From NCBI GenBank assembly GCA_903864515.1, contig CAIPFZ010000042.1, positions 1 to 30,954 on the forward strand: DNA of 30,954 nt, written 5' to 3'. The DNA comes from an uncultured bacterium (lineage in GTDB: Bacteria; Patescibacteriota; Minisyncoccia; Phycocordibacterales; CAIZLB01). The position numbers and the translations under genes were made by a program. This document shows positions 1 through 7,923 of the stretch, piece by piece. How positions within the stretch are numbered: the first letter of the stretch is position 1; every line of letters begins with the position of its first letter. The notes under the pieces are model-generated. The model had not been told where the DNA came from. It saw only the letters and a program-made list of their open reading frames with translations, and made no database searches.

Positions 1-27
1 AAAATAAATTAATTTATATATATTGCA

Positions 28-57
28 TTGCAACTAGCTTATTGATAGTGATATAAT
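28..57 (+). promoter_or_regulatory. Promoter of the prepilin-like gene
   Basis: TTGCAA (28-33), an 18-nt spacer and an extended -10 TGA-TATAAT (49-57). Predicted start of transcription is near 64, giving a leader of about 110 nt before the ATG at 175. This is far longer than for most other genes in the window. Confidence 0.55.
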
Positions 58-132
58 CTATAAGACGCACTATTAAGACTGTACGGTAATGTAAGTATCT
101 AAAACAATAAACCAGACCAAAAGGATTAAAAA

Positions 133-144
133 ATTAAGCTTAAT
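133..144. repeat. 12-bp perfect palindrome in the pilin leader
   Basis: ATTAAGCTTAAT is a perfect palindrome 31 nt before the start codon of the prepilin-like gene, inside its predicted untranslated leader. It could be a protein-binding site, but a palindrome of this AT-rich composition may also be chance. Confidence 0.3.
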
Positions 145-174
145 AGAAAGACATAGTGTGCCTACACAAATAAC

Positions 175-1149
175 ATGAAAAATAATACACAAAAAGCATT
201 CACTTTAATTGAGATACTTGTGGTAATAGCAATTATAACCCTATTGTCGTCAGTTGTAATAAATAGTGTCACTGAATCAAGAATTAAAAGCAATGACGCT
301 AAGATAGCTCAAGACTTAAAGCAATTTAGAATGGCCGCAGAACTTTATTATAATGATTTTCATGAATATCCAGCTATAGTCGCGGACTATCAGGAAAAAA
401 ATCTAGCTGAAGATAACATTAAAAGAGACGCATTAATGAACAAACTGGCCTTTTTCACAAAGAAGGCGAACGCAGCTTCAACAAGACAAACCTTACTTTG
501 TAGAAATTTTGATAATGCAGCAACTTATTTAGTGTCAAAAAAATACTTATCATCAGTTGCAATTCACCCATATGATAATGATGCTGCGGGTATTTGTTAT
601 AAAGCAGTTATTACTCCTAGTAAGAATACATTTTCAGCATACGGAGAGCTGACAACTAAGGTTCAATTAAGTAACGGAACAAAGATAAGTCAAAGAGATG
701 GTTTTATTACTGGGGACGTTTCAAAAAACTCCATTGAAGAGCTTCGAAACATAGTTATAAACTCATATCCTAATGAGAATCCATATCCAGCAGGAACAAC
801 TGGCTCATCATCATCACCATTTGCAAGTGGCTCCACTGAGTTGGTGACAGTAGACAAAATAGCAGGTATCACGAGCGGTACCAGTATAGTCAGCAGCACA
901 ACAGCACAGACAACAACTGGAGGTACGACTGGTGGACTAGGTGGCGGAGGAATGACACTAGGTGGAGGTGATGGAACACTTGGCGGTGGAGGAACTCTTG
1001 GCGGTGGAGGACCTGTTGGATGTAACACTCAAACACTCGGATTTGGAACTGACCCAAACGGATGTGCGTACACATCGCCACAACCATGTAGCGTCTTCAC
1101 TCCAATACCTGGGTATGACCTTGTTGCATTGTTTCAATGTATACCTTAA
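175..1149 (+). CDS. Prepilin-like protein (type IV pilin / pseudopilin N-terminus)
   Basis: Probable subunit of a type IV pilus or type II secretion-like pseudopilus, inserted in the cytoplasmic membrane and matured by a prepilin peptidase. Residues 9-21 (AFTLIEILVVIAI) give the class III signal: cleavage before Phe, the conserved Glu at +5, then one hydrophobic helix to about residue 32. Residues 35-70 look like the continuing amphipathic helix. The C-terminal third is odd: Ser/Thr-rich, then a run of Gly-Gly-Gly units (about 247-281), then a four-Cys tail. This differs from compact major pilins and suggests a minor pilin or surface-exposed variant. No Shine-Dalgarno site is obvious. A strong hairpin terminator follows. 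The N-terminal class is clear; the role is inferred. Confidence 0.85.
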   Translation: MKNNTQKAFTLIEILVVIAIITLLSSVVINSVTESRIKSNDAKIAQDLKQFRMAAELYYNDFHEYPAIVADYQEKNLAEDNIKRDALMNKLAFFTKKANAASTRQTLLCRNFDNAATYLVSKKYLSSVAIHPYDNDAAGICYKAVITPSKNTFSAYGELTTKVQLSNGTKISQRDGFITGDVSKNSIEELRNIVINSYPNENPYPAGTTGSSSSPFASGSTELVTVDKIAGITSGTSIVSSTTAQTTTGGTTGGLGGGGMTLGGGDGTLGGGGTLGGGGPVGCNTQTLGFGTDPNGCAYTSPQPCSVFTPIPGYDLVALFQCIP

Positions 1150-1191
1150 GGGTAAAGGATACTATCAGTCATCATATCTTAAAAAAAGAAT

Positions 1192-1230
1192 CACCCCGGT
1201 TTCGCGAGAGCGAAACCGGGGTGGGTTTTT
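1192..1230. terminator. Bidirectional intrinsic terminator
   Basis: A perfect 14-bp stem (1192-1205 with 1210-1223) closed by a GAGA tetraloop is followed by GGTTTTT on the plus strand and, on the minus strand, by a T-rich run (complement of the A7 run at 1181-1187). It sits between two convergent genes and should end both. Confidence 0.9.
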
Positions 1231-1274
1231 GGGAATACCCATTTCTCAACCGAACTCATAGAATTTCAATCACA

Positions 1275-2519
1275 TTAGCCATCCTTGTAAATTCGATAGA
1301 TACAATTTGGAGACCCCTTGTCTTGCTCATAGACCCTGAATGATTGCTCGCCAACAGTTCCGGTGTAAAGATACCCATTGGAGTCAATGGCGATAATCCT
1401 TTTACCATCCCCAGAAAGCGAGACAGATCTCCAGGTGAATGTTCTATCAGAGCTGAAGTATCCAGTCATACCGGAGTTTTCAGATATCAACAGACGACTA
1501 CCTTGATCCCCAATTGCCACCAGGTTTACCCCAGCAGAATCCATGGAGAGTGAGTAGAAACCAGAATCTGTCCAGCTATTGTCAAACCAGGTTACTCCAC
1601 CGTCTGAGGATTTTCTCATGGGTCCACCTAATCCATTGAACGCAGCATACTTTTGACCATCTGCTGATACTTCAATGGATGACCAGGCGTAACTATGGCT
1701 ATAATCCGTGCCGTTCACTATTCCATCCAGTGGATTTGGAATTCTATTCCACACGGCCCCACTGTTAGATGAGACCCAAATTGAACCCCCGTTAACCGTT
1801 GCGCCCAGTTTTGAACCAGAAGCATCACAGTCAATGGAAGACCAATTTTGTGAACCAGCAGAATCACAACGCACCCAAGAGTTACCAGAATCAGTAGAAG
1901 CGTATATGTATCCATAACGCTCTACTGCGTACAACTTACTACCATCAGCGGATGATGCAATCAATATCCAAGCGCGCACCGCGTCAGATGTCTTTTGTAC
2001 CCAAGTGTTTCCAGAATCAGTTGAAGCATATATGTATCCACCATATACAGTTGCAAAGATCTTCGAACCAACATCGGCAGAAATGACACAACTCCAATCT
2101 CTGGATCCAGCACTAACGCATTCAGTCCAGGTTTTCCCTGAATCTGAAGAGGTGTGAATGTATCCACGGAAAGTAGCAGCAACGAGCTTCACACCGTCAA
2201 ATGATGTACATACTGATGACCAAGGTTTCTTGACCATATCAGACACCAACATGGATGGCCCCGTAGCAAAGCCAAGGAGCGACCAATTGACGCCGTCAGT
2301 TGATTTCTGCACACCATAGAACGCCATGGGTTTGGAAACCCATTTGAGAACCGCGGGGCTTGTACCCTCAGGTGGTGAATAGCTCACTCTGATATCCTTG
2401 ATATCTTGACCCCTAACCGGCGAACTTACGCCCACCAAGCCAAGGGTCATAATCAGGTTCGCTATGATAAACAAAGCGAATTTGCTTGCAAGTCTTGCTT
2501 GCCTACTGTTTGTTTTCAT
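1275..2519 (-). CDS. Secreted beta-propeller-like protein with BNR/Asp-box repeats
   Basis: Exported protein of 414 residues. A signal peptide (basic start, hydrophobic residues about 13-32) ends near SPVRG-Q. The rest is tandem units of about 41 residues carrying the Asp-box pattern S-x-D-S/G-G-x-T/S-W (for example STDSGNTW, STDSGNSW, SSDGGVTW), as in sialidase-type and YCF48-like beta-propellers. No sialidase catalytic arginines stand out, so it is better seen as a binding or scaffold propeller. The ATG at 2519 is chosen because AGAAGGAG lies about 9 nt upstream, one of the clearest ribosome sites in the window. Its GC content looks higher than that of its neighbours, and it has its own promoter, long leader and terminator, which suggests an accessory or transferred gene. 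Confidence 0.75.
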   Translation of the reverse strand: MKTNSRQARLASKFALFIIANLIMTLGLVGVSSPVRGQDIKDIRVSYSPPEGTSPAVLKWVSKPMAFYGVQKSTDGVNWSLLGFATGPSMLVSDMVKKPWSSVCTSFDGVKLVAATFRGYIHTSSDSGKTWTECVSAGSRDWSCVISADVGSKIFATVYGGYIYASTDSGNTWVQKTSDAVRAWILIASSADGSKLYAVERYGYIYASTDSGNSWVRCDSAGSQNWSSIDCDASGSKLGATVNGGSIWVSSNSGAVWNRIPNPLDGIVNGTDYSHSYAWSSIEVSADGQKYAAFNGLGGPMRKSSDGGVTWFDNSWTDSGFYSLSMDSAGVNLVAIGDQGSRLLISENSGMTGYFSSDRTFTWRSVSLSGDGKRIIAIDSNGYLYTGTVGEQSFRVYEQDKGSPNCIYRIYKDG

Positions 2520-2624
2520 TCTTAATACTCCTTCTGTTTTTGTTTTTGTTTTGATTACAAGCTACAAGACCAAGCTTTTAAGGCTCAGCCACTAATTTCA
2601 GAATGGACGGAATGTCCGAGGCTA

Positions 2625-2652
2625 ATAATACATCAAATATTTAAAATGTCAC
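2625..2652 (-). promoter_or_regulatory. Promoter of the beta-propeller gene
   Basis: Reading the minus strand: GTGACA (2652-2647), 16-nt spacer, TATTAT (2630-2625). This predicts a leader of about 100 nt containing short hairpins (for example GGAC-ATTCC-GTCC). It lies back to back with the promoter of the cyclase gene. Confidence 0.55.
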
Positions 2653-2660
2653 TCAAAGTA

Positions 2661-2690
2661 TTGACCTACACCATAAAGTTATGTTATAAA
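2661..2690 (+). promoter_or_regulatory. Promoter of the diadenylate cyclase fusion, leaderless
   Basis: TTGACC (2661-2666), 18-nt spacer, extended -10 TGT-TATAAA (2682-2690). The -10 ends seven nucleotides before the ATG at 2698, so transcription should begin at or next to the start codon. Confidence 0.7.
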
Positions 2691-2697
2691 AAAGTAT

Positions 2698-3918
2698 ATG
2701 CTTAATCTACCAAACATGAGTGCTAATATCCTTATGACACCACATCAAATCGCTCTAACGTTTCTTTCAATATCAATGAAGGATATTTTTGACATAGTAA
2801 TTGTTGCAATTTGTATCTATTTGGTCCTACTTTTTATCAAGCAAACAAGATCAAATTTTATACTTATAGCAATTGTTATACTATTCGGTATAAATTTTAT
2901 CTCTCAAGAATTTGATCTAGGATTAACAAGAAGAATATTTGAACCGTTACTAACATTCTTTATTGCAATATTCATAATTGTTTTCCAACCAGAAATTAGG
3001 AAATTCTTTAAATGGATCAGTGCTGGTAGAAAGACAACTTTTGCAAAGGCACTTTCTCTTCACGAAGAAAATGCAGAGACAATTGTTAGATCTGTTTTTG
3101 AAATGGCAAAAAAGCGTGTTGGCGCAATTATTGTACTTCCTGGACAGTACCCTTTGGATGATTTAATTGAAGGTGGATTCCCTCTTGATGGAAAAATATC
3201 TATGCCTTTGATTTTAAGTATATTCGATTCTTCATCTCCAGGACATGATGGTGCAGTTCTGATTGAAGGTTCTAGAATTAAGATGTTTGGATTACACCTA
3301 CCACTTGCTCGTGAATTTTCAGAATATAATAGAGTTGGAACAAGACATCGTGCTACCGCTGGTATTACAGAAAAAACCGATGCACTTGCAATTGCTGTTT
3401 CTGAAGAAAGAGGAGAAGTTTCTATTTCACAAAATGGTAAATTAACAAAAGTTAATACTCCTGAAGAACTTGCAACTATTATTCAGAAGTTCACAGACAC
3501 AGAAGGAGATGCTTCAGAAAGTACAAAAGGGCTAACCCATTATCTTTTGGTAAAAAACAGTTACGCAAAGATTACTGCAATACTACTCTCTATTGTATTT
3601 TGGTTTTTCTTGGTTCACACCGTCGGTATTGTAAAGAATACATACTCTGTACCGGTTGAGTTTAAATATCTAAAAGCTGATCAAGCAATTAGTGCAAACT
3701 CACCAAGTACAGTAAAAGTTACAATTACTGGAAGTAATAAAGACATAGCTGGTCTAAAAACTGAGGATATTCACGCTGTGATTGATGCGAGTGAATTTAA
3801 AGTCGGTCAAAATAATATTAATATAGACAAGAGTAATATTAAGCTACCTGCGTACATTGAACTTGACTCATTCACTCCAAAGAATTTGCAAATCATAACC
3901 AAACCTGTCACAAATTAA
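2698..3918 (+). CDS. cdaA: Membrane diadenylate cyclase fused to a YbbR-type domain (CdaA-CdaR fusion)
   Basis: Makes the second messenger c-di-AMP from two ATP. Residues about 30-97 hold the CdaA-type hydrophobic segments, ending in QPEIRKFF. The DisA_N catalytic domain spans about 120-252 with the two signature motifs: DGA (184-186) in PGHDGAVLIE and RHR (216-218) in GTRHRAT. After a linker, a further membrane helix (about 289-309) leads into a beta-rich extracellular segment (about 315-405) resembling one YbbR repeat. In Firmicutes the YbbR regulator (CdaR) is a separate neighbouring gene; here it is the C-terminus of the same chain. Start: the -10 box leaves no room for a leader; the Met at residue 7 is an alternative. 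The gene converges on the next one with a 1-nt gap. Confidence 0.88.
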   Translation: MLNLPNMSANILMTPHQIALTFLSISMKDIFDIVIVAICIYLVLLFIKQTRSNFILIAIVILFGINFISQEFDLGLTRRIFEPLLTFFIAIFIIVFQPEIRKFFKWISAGRKTTFAKALSLHEENAETIVRSVFEMAKKRVGAIIVLPGQYPLDDLIEGGFPLDGKISMPLILSIFDSSSPGHDGAVLIEGSRIKMFGLHLPLAREFSEYNRVGTRHRATAGITEKTDALAIAVSEERGEVSISQNGKLTKVNTPEELATIIQKFTDTEGDASESTKGLTHYLLVKNSYAKITAILLSIVFWFFLVHTVGIVKNTYSVPVEFKYLKADQAISANSPSTVKVTITGSNKDIAGLKTEDIHAVIDASEFKVGQNNINIDKSNIKLPAYIELDSFTPKNLQIITKPVTN

Positions 3919-3919
3919 A

Positions 3920-4240
3920 TTATAGATCAAATTCTGGCTGATCTTTTAGATGCTTATGCTTGAATAACTCACTATCTTTTGGAATATATTCTTGTGTATT
4001 TAATATATCAAACTTGCCATCATTCTCATCAATTATCTCGACAACATTTTCCCCTTTATCATCAGTGTATTCAACATAAGGTCCATCTATTCTGCGTAAA
4101 TCTTTCTTTGGCATAAATTCAACTTCTCCATCGGGATGCGTAATATGTGTTACGCTACTTAATTGTTCCTCTGGAGCTGCAGCTACAAGCGGTTCCATTA
4201 CCTCCTTAATATGCTCCTCTATTGGTCTTTCGCTAGTCAT
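3920..4240 (-). CDS. Small acidic hypothetical protein
   Basis: 106 residues, hydrophilic and acidic, without signal peptide or membrane helix; I do not recognise the family. It contains an acidic stretch (TDDKGENVVEIIDENDG) and ends in a mixed-charge tail. The ATG at 4240 is preferred over an in-frame GTG at 4258 because TGATAAAAT, an extended -10 box, lies 8 nt upstream and includes the first bases of that GTG, so the longer form would not be transcribed from this promoter. It follows the Pif1-like gene on the same strand after 26 nt, so read-through from there is also possible. Confidence 0.65.
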   Translation of the reverse strand: MTSERPIEEHIKEVMEPLVAAAPEEQLSSVTHITHPDGEVEFMPKKDLRRIDGPYVEYTDDKGENVVEIIDENDGKFDILNTQEYIPKDSELFKHKHLKDQPEFDL

Positions 4241-4248
4241 ATTATAAA

Positions 4249-4257
4249 ATTTTATCA
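4249..4257 (-). promoter_or_regulatory. Extended -10 box before the acidic protein gene
   Basis: TGA-TAAAAT on the minus strand, ending 8 nt before the ATG at 4240. It predicts a leaderless message and decides the start codon. Confidence 0.5.
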
Positions 4258-4266
4258 CAACATCAA

Positions 4267-5796
4267 TTAAAGAGCCAAGCGATCACTATCACCCATAAAT
4301 ATAGACCTATCTTCACTAGTCATATTCTTCATAAATTTATTAATTCTCTCATCAATCATGATATGACGTCTAATTAGAGGGGTTTTAAGAATCATACCCT
4401 CCAGACTTCTACATCTACTTAATGCAACATACGCTTGTCCATGCGTGAATGTTCCTCTACCAAAATCAACTATCACATTATTGTAAGTCTTCCCCTGCCC
4501 CTTATGAATTGTAATTGCCCAAGCAAGTCTAATTGGAAATTGTGCAAAAGTTCCAACTACATCAGTATCAACAGAATCAAAATCTTTATCATATGAAAAT
4601 TTAACCATCTCCCAAGTATATTTTGGAACGAGTGCTTCTGTACCATTCTCAAGCCTTACATAAATTTCTTGCTTGTGTTCATTTATTTTTGTTACAGTAC
4701 CCAAATCTCCATTAACCCATCTCCCCTCTTTGTCATTATTTAACATCATGATTCTGGCGCTCTCCTTAAGAGCTAAATCCTCATTGGTTGGCAAATTTCT
4801 TTCAAACATTCCACTCTTTTTTCCCTTGAAAATTATTTTATTTGTTTCAATTTCATTTAACTTTCCATTATTAATTGCATCAGCCATTGCGTTTGTTGTA
4901 ACAAGAAAAATATAATCATTAAAAATTGAGGGGTCTAGATTTTCATCTGCTGGATCTTGATGTCTTTTATTTAACAAATCCAAATGCGAGTCTCTAATAT
5001 TTCCACTTCTAATCCCCTCCAAGATATCTATAAATTTACTATCATCCTGTCTATAAATTTTATTGAGCTCAATCAATTTAAAATCCGCATCAATAAAAAC
5101 TTTTGAATCAAAAAAGTATGGACTCTTATAGTACGATGAAAACATCTCCTCCTCATAACTTGTTACAACCGGCGGAAGCTGAAACAAGTCCCCCACTGCT
5201 ATGATTTGTACCCCACCAAATGGCAGATTTTTATTCTTTCCATTTAGACGCATAAACATATCAACACAATCAAGCAAATCTGCTCTTACCATGGATATCT
5301 CATCAATTATTATTGAATCTAGATTTTTATATATTGCCGTACTTCCTGTAGCTTTCTTGATTGAAACAGGACTAACATTTATACCAAATTTAAAAAATGA
5401 GTGAATTGTCTGCCCTCCAATATTCACCGCTGAAACTCCAGTTGGCGCCAAAATCACTACTTTCTTTTTTGTATTTTCTTTAAAATATTTTATCAAAGTT
5501 GTTTTACCTGTCCCAGCTTTTCCAGTTAGAAAAATATTCTGAGATGTACTTTCCATAGAATTTAACGCAATCAAAGTCTCATCGCTTAATTCTATTTTCT
5601 CTCCATTTATATATAGACCATCTTTTTTTGACGCACCGTTTGAACCACCAGCATCACCTTCTCTTTCTCTTTTCTCTTTTTCAATTTTAGCCAAAGTCTT
5701 TTTAAAAGTCTCAGTCTTTGAAGGACCACTCTTTTTCTTTGCCCCACTTGAGCCCTTAGAGTATTTTTTAAAATTGGAATATGAAGAAAATATCAT
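4267..5796 (-). CDS. Pif1-like superfamily 1B DNA helicase
   Basis: ATP-dependent 5'-3' DNA helicase of the Pif1/RecD-like group, likely acting in replication or recombination. From the preferred start it has 509 residues. Residues 1-60 are a basic, low-complexity tail. Walker A GKAGTGKTT is at about 92-100, followed by APTGVSAVNIGG (motif Ia), IIIDEISM (Walker B, motif II), GDLFQLPPV (motif III), and near the C-terminus TIHKGQGKT and VALSRCRSLEG (motifs V-VI). The ATG at 5796 is chosen over one at 5889 because TGATATAAT ends 7 nt upstream, and the 31 extra residues of the longer frame would be encoded across the hairpin terminator at 5829-5861. Confidence 0.88.
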   Translation of the reverse strand: MIFSSYSNFKKYSKGSSGAKKKSGPSKTETFKKTLAKIEKEKREREGDAGGSNGASKKDGLYINGEKIELSDETLIALNSMESTSQNIFLTGKAGTGKTTLIKYFKENTKKKVVILAPTGVSAVNIGGQTIHSFFKFGINVSPVSIKKATGSTAIYKNLDSIIIDEISMVRADLLDCVDMFMRLNGKNKNLPFGGVQIIAVGDLFQLPPVVTSYEEEMFSSYYKSPYFFDSKVFIDADFKLIELNKIYRQDDSKFIDILEGIRSGNIRDSHLDLLNKRHQDPADENLDPSIFNDYIFLVTTNAMADAINNGKLNEIETNKIIFKGKKSGMFERNLPTNEDLALKESARIMMLNNDKEGRWVNGDLGTVTKINEHKQEIYVRLENGTEALVPKYTWEMVKFSYDKDFDSVDTDVVGTFAQFPIRLAWAITIHKGQGKTYNNVIVDFGRGTFTHGQAYVALSRCRSLEGMILKTPLIRRHIMIDERINKFMKNMTSEDRSIFMGDSDRLAL

Positions 5797-5803
5797 AGGT
5801 AAG

Positions 5804-5812
5804 ATTATATCA
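5804..5812 (-). promoter_or_regulatory. Extended -10 box of the Pif1-like gene, leaderless
   Basis: TGA-TATAAT on the minus strand, 7 nt before the ATG at 5796. It is a perfect extended -10. Confidence 0.65.
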
Positions 5813-5828
5813 CATATATAAAGACAAA

Positions 5829-5861
5829 GAGGCGCCCCGTAGACCTGGCTACGGGGCGCTT
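5829..5861 (-). terminator. Hairpin terminator after the barrel-like gene
   Basis: An 11-bp perfect GC-rich stem (5832-5842 with 5849-5859), extendable by a G-T and an A-T pair, with a 6-nt loop. On the minus strand it is followed by CTCTTTGTC, a weak T tract. Confidence 0.75.
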
Positions 5862-5900
5862 TATAAGCAAAGGGTTGCACGCAGGACAACCCTCTTGTTG

Positions 5901-6587
5901 TTAGAACGTCAAGATAAATTTGACAGCACCACCGACGGACTCGCCAATTACGGCGGACCCTTCAATGGCCATGTTTTCACTGAACGCAAAGCCGACTTTT
6001 GGGCAAAAGGCCGGCATCCACTCCACACTGTCTTCTTCTGCCTGATCAGATCCAAATCTAGACCAACCGTGCTCGATGAAGAGTGAGGTGGATTGAACAT
6101 CGGCACCAACGTACAGTCCCTTGACGTTTGGAATACTGTACGAGAAGCCGACGCCGACGTAGACAGCATTCTCCAACTTCGAGTAAATGAATGAGCCGTT
6201 TGCGGCCGGACGCGGGTCGTTGATGTTTTGTTTTTCATCACGACCGTCGCCACCCATCCACCCAACTTCAGCGTTGAAGATGACGTTTTTCATAAGCTTC
6301 CGCTGATAGCGGAAGCCGATGGAGCCGAAGTCCAAGACTTCATCACCAAGATCAGTCTCACCAGCCGAACCAGCACCCAAGAAACGGACATCGTCGCTGT
6401 GAGTGCTGTGAACGAAGGATGATCCGGATCCGCCGATCTTCATGCCGGCATAGCCGAAGGTAACCCCCCAACCATCTTGTGAACCCGCTTGAAGCAGGCC
6501 CTCAGCCGATGCGGTTGATGGAATTGAAGCGACGAGGCCGATAGCAAAAATAGAGGCCATTGCTGTGTTTTGCAGTTTCTTTTTCAC
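5901..6587 (-). CDS. Exported beta-barrel-like protein
   Basis: 228 residues with a clean signal peptide (KKK, hydrophobic core, cleavage near STASA-E at about 28). The mature part has alternating hydrophobic/polar strands with aromatic ends (for example GWGVTFGYAGMKIGG, YVGVGFSYSI, VEWMPAFCPKVGFAF) and ends in a strand with terminal Phe (GGAVKFILTF). This is the general look of small outer-membrane beta-barrels of the OmpA/OmpW kind, whose last residue is normally Phe. The start is GTG with a purine-rich AGAAAGA about 9 nt upstream; an ATG at residue 10 would cut the signal peptide. Its GC looks clearly higher than the flanking genes. Promoter and terminator are its own. A specific family is not identified. 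Confidence 0.65.
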   Translation of the reverse strand: MKKKLQNTAMASIFAIGLVASIPSTASAEGLLQAGSQDGWGVTFGYAGMKIGGSGSSFVHSTHSDDVRFLGAGSAGETDLGDEVLDFGSIGFRYQRKLMKNVIFNAEVGWMGGDGRDEKQNINDPRPAANGSFIYSKLENAVYVGVGFSYSIPNVKGLYVGADVQSTSLFIEHGWSRFGSDQAEEDSVEWMPAFCPKVGFAFSENMAIEGSAVIGESVGGAVKFILTF

Positions 6588-6627
6588 GTATTTGTTCTTT
6601 CTGTTTTGTTTTCAAGTAGCTTATTAA

Positions 6628-6684
6628 TCAACGTCCTGTTGACTTTAGCCAGAAAAAGACTAACATCTAATAAATAAATGTCAA
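6628..6684 (-). promoter_or_regulatory. Promoter and leader hairpin of the barrel-like gene
   Basis: Minus strand: consensus TTGACA (6684-6679), 16-nt spacer, TAGTCT (6662-6657), then a leader of about 60 nt with a 5-bp hairpin TCAAC-AGGAC-GTTGA (6642-6628). The -10 is weak. Confidence 0.5.
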
Positions 6685-6715
6685 TACCATCAAAAAATGC
6701 ATTGACTCACTCAAG

Positions 6716-6745
6716 TTGATATAATGATAGGAACTAAATTATATA
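6716..6745 (+). promoter_or_regulatory. Promoter overlapping an upstream in-frame ATG
   Basis: Two readings are possible: TTGATA (6716-6721), 18-nt spacer, TATATA (6740-6745), six bases before the ATG at 6751; or an extended -10 TGATATAAT (6717-6725) with a start near 6732. In both cases the ATG at 6724 lies inside the promoter and the true start is 6751. Confidence 0.55.
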
Positions 6746-6750
6746 AAAAT

Positions 6751-7617
6751 ATGCCACCAGAAAATATTAAACTAGGAAAATTCAAAGCAAGTAGAATCAT
6801 TGTTAAAGAATCATGGAATGCACTAAAGCAAGACAAAGAAGTAATGTGGTTTCCGGTTATATCTGGTTTCTTTACATTATTAATAATTGGAGCCATGGCT
6901 TCATTTTTCTACTTCAATCTTCTTGGTGGTAGTAGAACTGAGTTCAAAATTGATGAATCAAAAGAAATAACAAATTTAGTACTATATGGCACATTATTTG
7001 TCTATTACATAGTTATTTTCTTTATTGTTAATTTCTTTCAATCAGCATTATTCATTATTGTTCAAGGACGTTTTTCTGGTCAAGATTTAAATTTTAGCGA
7101 TGGAATAAACGGTGCCTCAAAACATATCGGAAAAATATTTATTTGGTCTTTTATTTCAGCTACCGTTGGTATAGTTTTAAAAATAATTTCAGAAAACTTT
7201 AAGGTCGTTGGAAGAATAATTGCTGGAGTGCTTGGTGCTGCTTGGGATATTCTTACATATTTCAGTCTTCCAGCCCTTGTAATTGGTAATCTGAATGTAA
7301 AGGATTCTTTTAAAGAATCAGCTGCTATAATAAAGAAAACTTGGGGAGAAACATTGATTGTAAATTTTGGAGTAGGATTATTCTTTGTAGTCGTAATAGT
7401 ATTAGCGGTACTCCTATCTTTAGCAATAATAATATTTTCACCGACAACTTACACATTCATTATTGTAGGAGTAATATTTGCAGTTTTTTATATCGCAATG
7501 ATGCTTCTTTCAACTACTCTAAGTTCTATTTTTAAGCTAGCGCTATTTAACTACGCAAGAACAGGAACTATCCCCCAAGGTTTTTCAGATGATATTTTTA
7601 AGCAGGCGATAAAATAA
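6751..7617 (+). CDS. DUF6159-type multi-pass membrane protein
   Basis: 288 residues from the preferred ATG. A short cytoplasmic N-terminus has the pattern ASRIIVKESWNALKQDKEVM, matching the start of DUF6159-type proteins (a W..L..D.E segment just before the first helix). Then come about five or six hydrophobic helices, with glycine-rich turns around IIAGVLGAAWDILTYFSLPALV. The family has no established function; a role in membrane integrity or stress is only a guess. No Shine-Dalgarno site. A hairpin starts 7 nt after the stop. Confidence 0.7.
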   Translation: MPPENIKLGKFKASRIIVKESWNALKQDKEVMWFPVISGFFTLLIIGAMASFFYFNLLGGSRTEFKIDESKEITNLVLYGTLFVYYIVIFFIVNFFQSALFIIVQGRFSGQDLNFSDGINGASKHIGKIFIWSFISATVGIVLKIISENFKVVGRIIAGVLGAAWDILTYFSLPALVIGNLNVKDSFKESAAIIKKTWGETLIVNFGVGLFFVVVIVLAVLLSLAIIIFSPTTYTFIIVGVIFAVFYIAMMLLSTTLSSIFKLALFNYARTGTIPQGFSDDIFKQAIK

Positions 7618-7623
7618 TTAAAA

Positions 7624-7657
7624 AGACCCGTCAATGGCATGACTGCCATCAGGGTCT
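7624..7657 (-). terminator. Two-part hairpin terminator
   Basis: Outer stem AGACCC/GGGTCT and inner stem ATGGCA/TGCCAT separated by a small internal loop. On the minus strand it is followed by TTTTTAATTATTTT, so it mainly ends transcription from the 49-aa gene; the plus-strand gene at 6751-7617 runs into it as well. Confidence 0.65.
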
Positions 7658-7741
7658 AATTAGTGAAATGCTTCACCACTCTTACGAATTATTTGCCCCA
7701 GCCTCGTAAAGGCTGTAATAAACTATTTCCAGGAATTGACA

Positions 7742-7891
7742 TTAATCAAAATCTTCATCATCTGAAAAATCAAATGGATCAAATTCAGATAGAATCAAAA
7801 TCTTCCACTCCCGCAATACTGCAGCAGCAGAGAGTTTCCCATCATCAAAATCCCAGAATTCGTCTTCATTATCTACGTCGCTCATATTCAT
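7742..7891 (-). CDS. 49-residue highly acidic protein
   Basis: Not recognised. An open frame of 49 codons with 17 Asp/Glu against 3 Lys/Arg and alternating Phe/Asp near the end (EFDPFDFSDDEDFD). The middle (GKLSAAAVLREWKILIL) could form one amphipathic helix. Two in-frame starts exist, at 7891 and 7885. There is no Shine-Dalgarno site; a weak extended -10-like TGC-CTAAAT lies about ten bases upstream. It follows the cyclotransferase-like gene by 86 nt and ends before a hairpin with a T tract, as a real transcript would. Charge and length recall small DNA-mimic or chaperone-binding proteins, but that is only analogy. Confidence 0.55.
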   Translation of the reverse strand: MNMSDVDNEDEFWDFDDGKLSAAAVLREWKILILSEFDPFDFSDDEDFD

Positions 7892-7923
7892 AATATTGTT
7901 TATTTAGGCAGTTTGTTTTAACC

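Noticed and set aside
962..1261. Second plus-strand frame over the pilin Gly repeats
   Set aside because: It arises from the repetitive Gly codons and runs through the terminator hairpin.
5797..5889. Longer N-terminus for the Pif1-like helicase
   Set aside because: These codons would cross the hairpin terminator of the upstream gene and the helicase's own -10 box.
6724..6750. Upstream ATG of the DUF6159-type gene
   Set aside because: It overlaps TATAAT/TATATA promoter sequence and would add residues not usual for the family's N-terminus.
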